A stretch of 64,000 nt of DNA. Source: an uncultured Pseudomonadota bacterium (lineage in GTDB: Bacteria > Pseudomonadota > Alphaproteobacteria > RF32 > CAG-239). The notes beneath the pieces are model-generated. The model did not search any database and had not been told where the DNA came from. It was given only the letters and a program-made list of their open reading frames with translations. Below, piece after piece: positions 62,695 to 64,000 of the stretch. Numbering within the stretch: position 1 is the stretch's first letter; every line of letters starts with the position of its first letter. A program made the translations under genes and the position numbers. Location: assembly GCA_902763535.1 (NCBI GenBank), contig CACWSG010000002.1:110415-174414 (forward strand). Direction: 5' to 3'.

Positions 62695-63732
62695 ATGCCT
62701 TTAGTTACAATGCGTCAAATTCTTGATCACGCTGCTGAGAACAATTATGGTGTTCCGGCCTTCAACATTAATGATATGGAACAGGTAATTGCTGTTTTGC
62801 AAGCCGCCAGAAAAGTCAATGCTCCGGTGATTATCCAAACCTCAACCGGTGCCCGCAAATTTGCCGGTGATCCAATGATCCGCCACATGATTCAAGCGGG
62901 AATTGAGATGTTTCCGGAATTGCCGATTTGCTTGCACCAAGACCATGGTGCCTCGGTTGATATTTGTCAATCTGCTATCGTTAACGGTTATTCTTCGGTG
63001 ATGATGGACGGCTCTTTGGAGGCTGATGGTAAAACTCCCTCATCTTATGAATATAATGTCAGAGTAACCAAAGAAGTTGTGGCGCGCGCTCATGCTGTCG
63101 GAGCTTCGGTTGAGGGCGAGTTGGGCGTTATCGGCTCACTGGAAACCGGCAAAGGCGACAAAGAAGACGGTCATGGTGCTGAGGGTACAATTGATAAAAA
63201 ACGTCTGGTAACTGATCCCGATGAAGCTGCTCGCTTTGTTGAAGATACCAAATTGGACGCTTTGGCAGTTGCGGTTGGTACATCGCATGGTGCCTATAAA
63301 TTTACCCGCAAACCCGATGGTGAAATCTTGTCGATTGAAACCATTGAAAAGATTCACAAAAAGTTGCCCAACACTCACATGGTTATGCATGGCTCATCTT
63401 CGGTTCCGCAAGAGCTGCAAGATTTGATTAATGCTTATGGCGGAGCTATTCCGCAAACCTATGGTGTTCCGGTAGAAGAAATCGTTCGCGGTATCAAATC
63501 CGGTGTACGCAAGGTCAATGTTGATACTGATTGTCGTATGGCCATCACCGGTGCAATTCGTAAGATTTTTGCTGAAAATCCCAAAGAATTTGACCCGCGC
63601 AAATACTTAAAACCGGCAATTGAAGAGATGCAAAAAGTTTGCGAAGCTCGCTATATTGCTTTTGGCGCGGCAGGACATGCCGATAAGATTAAAGTTATCC
63701 CGATGTCAGAAATGGCAAAGAGATATTTGTAA
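62695..63732 (+). CDS. fba: Fructose-bisphosphate aldolase, class II
   Basis: 345 residues. Zinc ligands in ICLHQDHGA and VEGELGVIGSLE, then the active-site VGTSHGAYKF and MHGSSSVPQEL blocks and KVNVDTDCRMA. Cleaves fructose 1,6-bisphosphate in glycolysis. AAGGAG precedes the ATG. Together with tkt and pyk supports an active central sugar metabolism. Confidence 0.97.
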   Translation: MPLVTMRQILDHAAENNYGVPAFNINDMEQVIAVLQAARKVNAPVIIQTSTGARKFAGDPMIRHMIQAGIEMFPELPICLHQDHGASVDICQSAIVNGYSSVMMDGSLEADGKTPSSYEYNVRVTKEVVARAHAVGASVEGELGVIGSLETGKGDKEDGHGAEGTIDKKRLVTDPDEAARFVEDTKLDALAVAVGTSHGAYKFTRKPDGEILSIETIEKIHKKLPNTHMVMHGSSSVPQELQDLINAYGGAIPQTYGVPVEEIVRGIKSGVRKVNVDTDCRMAITGAIRKIFAENPKEFDPRKYLKPAIEEMQKVCEARYIAFGAAGHADKIKVIPMSEMAKRYL

Positions 63733-63742
63733 TCTTTTTTAC

Positions 63743-63771
63743 TTGTTTTTACTCATAAAAAATGTTACAAT
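63743..63771 (+). promoter_or_regulatory. Flagellin promoter (sigma-70-like)
   Basis: TTGTTT at 63743-63748, 17-base spacer, TACAAT at 63766-63771. Predicted start about 63778, just before a large hairpin. No sigma-54 (GG-N10-GC) element is seen. Confidence 0.6.
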
Positions 63772-63780
63772 AAAAGTGTA

Positions 63781-63854
63781 TGACGGATAAAGGTTAACTT
63801 TTCTTTAACCTTTATCTGTCAGAGTATAGGAAGCGACTCGGAGTAGCAGAGTCG
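63781..63854 (+). promoter_or_regulatory. Hairpin-rich flagellin mRNA leader
   Basis: A 17-bp hairpin (63781-63797 with 63805-63821) begins near the predicted transcript 5' end and is not followed by a T-run, so it is not a normal terminator. A second six-bp hairpin CGACTC/GAGTCG (63834-63839 with 63849-63854) precedes the ribosome site AGGAGA. In Caulobacter flagellin leaders are bound by FlbT; a comparable role is possible. Confidence 0.55.
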
Positions 63855-63886
63855 GTAAGTATAACCAAAAATTTAGGAGAAAGAAA

Positions 63887-64000
63887 ATGCCTCAATCTAT
63901 CACTTTGACCGCAAGTATGCGTTCTAACCTTGCTTCCTTGAAAGCTATTCAGGGACAAATGGACACCACTCAAACCCGCTTGTCAACCGGTAAAAAAGTT
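63887..64000 (+). CDS. Flagellin, N-terminal part (cut by window end)
   Basis: 38 residues visible: MPQSITLTASMRSNLASLKA then QMDTTQTRLSTGKKV, the conserved N-terminal helix of bacterial flagellins. TTAGGAGA precedes the ATG. With fliX this shows the organism can build a flagellum. The central variable domain and C-terminus lie beyond the window. Confidence 0.92.
   Translation, partial: MPQSITLTASMRSNLASLKAIQGQMDTTQTRLSTGKKV

Overview
The window is a stretch of AT-rich chromosome from a flagellated Gram-negative bacterium, almost certainly an alphaproteobacterium. Supporting signs are a GapR (DUF2312) nucleoid protein, the flagellar regulator FliX, a short HprK made only of the kinase domain next to tsaE, an EIIA-HPr pair, the mnmE/mnmG/rsmG/parA/parB order, the rpsT/dnaA order, outer-membrane genes (tolB, lolA, bamB, several beta-barrels and lipoproteins) and a flagellin with an alphaproteobacterial type of N-terminus. 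The SMVEMLGVL pilin-like protein and the AT-richness suggest a host-associated (gut-type) lineage, but that is inference. No rRNA, tRNA, CRISPR array, transposase or prophage is visible.

Region 1 (1-18,550) is mostly on the minus strand: yicC-gmk, a short-chain dehydrogenase, a frameshifted glucoamylase-like gene, a LysR-like regulator, tolB, an outer-membrane barrel gene with a long structured leader sitting between two 24-bp direct repeats, ruvX, pyk-deoB-pgeF-amidase, gapR, fliX, a cluster of small envelope/secreted proteins, then a HAD phosphatase and coaE-dnaQ.

Region 2 (18,551-19,014) is a gene-free, very AT-rich gap with at least eight DnaA-box-like 9-mers. Genes run away from it on both sides (minus to the left, plus to the right), and two parS-like palindromes lie 6-7 kb to its right next to parAB. 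This is very probably oriC.

Region 3 (19,015-33,916) is mostly on the plus strand: rho, mnmE, mnmG, rsmG, parA, parB, a small cysteine-rich protein, a degenerate nuclease-fold membrane protein, tsaE-hprK, mlaE-mlaF, radA and cvpA. An XRE regulator in this region has a second structured leader with an intrinsic terminator.

Region 4 (33,948-50,900) is mostly on the minus strand: xthA-lolA, a 44-residue Cys/Gly-tailed peptide, an orphan DNA methyltransferase in one operon with HPr, EIIA and an unknown gene, an ABC exporter, dnaN-recF, a secreted protein whose promoter spacer is a run of nine G, a Nudix hydrolase, dnaA, rpsT, an enoyl-CoA hydratase, fpg, a J-domain protein, a charged protein and a PAS protein lacking a kinase domain.

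Region 5 (50,974-64,000) holds tsaB-radC, yfgM-bamB-der, a membrane protein, a diguanylate cyclase, an RNA methyltransferase, a lipoprotein, transketolase, fructose-bisphosphate aldolase and the start of a flagellin gene with a hairpin-rich leader.

Taken together this is a core chromosomal region for replication initiation and segregation, envelope assembly, central sugar metabolism and nitrogen-type PTS signalling. The most unusual items are the two leader RNAs that share one switching logic, the repeat-bounded barrel cassette and the poly-G promoter.
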